Below, in pieces: positions 52,507 to 52,749 of a stretch of DNA of 52,749 nucleotides. Numbering within the stretch: the first letter of the stretch is position 1; the number at the start of each line of letters is the position of its first letter. The stretch is from assembly GCA_903845365.1 (NCBI GenBank), contig CAIMXI010000289.1:1-52749 (forward strand), written 5' to 3'. The DNA comes from an uncultured Geobacteraceae bacterium (GTDB lineage: Bacteria > Desulfobacterota > Desulfuromonadia > Geobacterales > Pseudopelobacteraceae). A program made the translations under genes and the position numbers. The notes beneath the pieces were generated by a model, which was not told where the DNA came from, searched no databases, and was given only the letters and a program-made list of their open reading frames with translations.

Positions 52507-52749
52507 ATGAATAAACTAACCGACAGCATGAACGTTGAAAATGTAATTAACTCTGCATTGGCGTATTCTTTAAAGGTGATGGAAAAAGGGCATTCTCCCT
52601 TTGAGAAAGCTATCAGAACGATGGAAGTGCCTGCCTGTGATGCTTTTTTAACGTTGGGCACGTTAGCACCGGTTACGTTTGTGCCGGGAACAAAAGTTCT
52701 TGAACCCAACCGCGAGATTGCAGATTCGTTCCCCAATTCTATTGCAGCA
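52507..52749 (+). CDS. Partial gene of element 2, unknown function
   Basis: An open frame of 81 codons that runs off the window (MNKLTDSMNVENVINSAL, AYSLKVMEKGHSPFEKAI, then EPNREIADSFPNSIAA). It follows a promoter-like sequence; AAGG lies about 12 nt before the ATG. I recognise no domain in the visible part. Confidence 0.55.
   Translation, partial: MNKLTDSMNVENVINSALAYSLKVMEKGHSPFEKAIRTMEVPACDAFLTLGTLAPVTFVPGTKVLEPNREIADSFPNSIAA

Larger units (their letters stand above)
50287..52749 (+). mobile_element. Integrative element 2 in selC (left part only)
   Basis: It begins with its own selC 3' half, a terminator, short repeats and a P4-type integrase, and continues past the window end. Its right boundary is not visible. 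Confidence 0.75.

Overview
The window looks like a chromosome segment from Geobacter or a close relative (Geobacterales, Desulfuromonadota). The reasons are a Cbc-type b/c-cytochrome quinol oxidoreductase operon with 7-heme and 9-heme proteins, periplasmic heme-binding sensor domains, a pilB-pilT-pilC-pilS block, a selC tRNA, and many sigma-54 style parts. Nearly all chromosomal genes from 215 to 42013 lie on the minus strand; the genes to the right of selC are mostly on the plus strand.

Region by region. (1) 215-17219: a surface-polysaccharide locus read right to left: fluC/crcB, GDP-L-fucose synthesis (fcl, gmd), a winged-helix regulator with two matching palindromic operators, a flippase, then alternating glycosyltransferases and methyltransferases, a sugar epimerase, a YfhO-type membrane protein and a TrmN6-type methyltransferase. 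(2) 17293-18034: a REP-like hairpin element, a broken histidine-kinase fragment and tRNA-Ala(GGC). (3) 18098-27223: two ABC-F ATPases and pilS, pilC, pilT, pilB with a strong promoter; pilR and pilA do not follow. (4) 27231-34371: aroE, a DUF2723 membrane protein, an LPG-synthase-like flippase, ribF and recG in one tightly packed operon; RecG carries an extra AbrB-like N-terminus. (5) 34453-42013: a cbc-like operon (cbcA, B, C, D, E order) behind a sigma-54 promoter, next to a sigma-54 response regulator and a heme-binding histidine kinase, with a truncated BRO antirepressor gene between the two regulators.

(6) 42110 onward: selC (tRNA-Sec) and two integrative elements stacked in tandem. Element 1 (about 8.2 kb) holds a tyrosine integrase, an unknown 215-aa protein, an excisionase-like protein, a DUF3987 primase/helicase, small island proteins, a tandem ribbon-helix-helix protein and an HTH regulator. 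It has no conjugation or virion genes, so it resembles a satellite or minimal integrative element. It ends at a second 67-bp selC 3' end at 50287-50353. Element 2 starts there with a P4-type integrase and runs off the window. Each element carries its own selC 3' half, its own terminator and its own family of short repeats beside the attachment site.

How the parts work together: the heme-binding kinase and sigma-54 regulator probably switch on the cbc operon through the -24/-12 promoter at 38500-38516. The cbc proteins would pass electrons from menaquinol to periplasmic cytochromes. The polysaccharide genes build a fucose-containing surface glycan. The element genes handle integration, replication and their own regulation. 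All assignments come from reading the sequence and motif memory; no database search was run.
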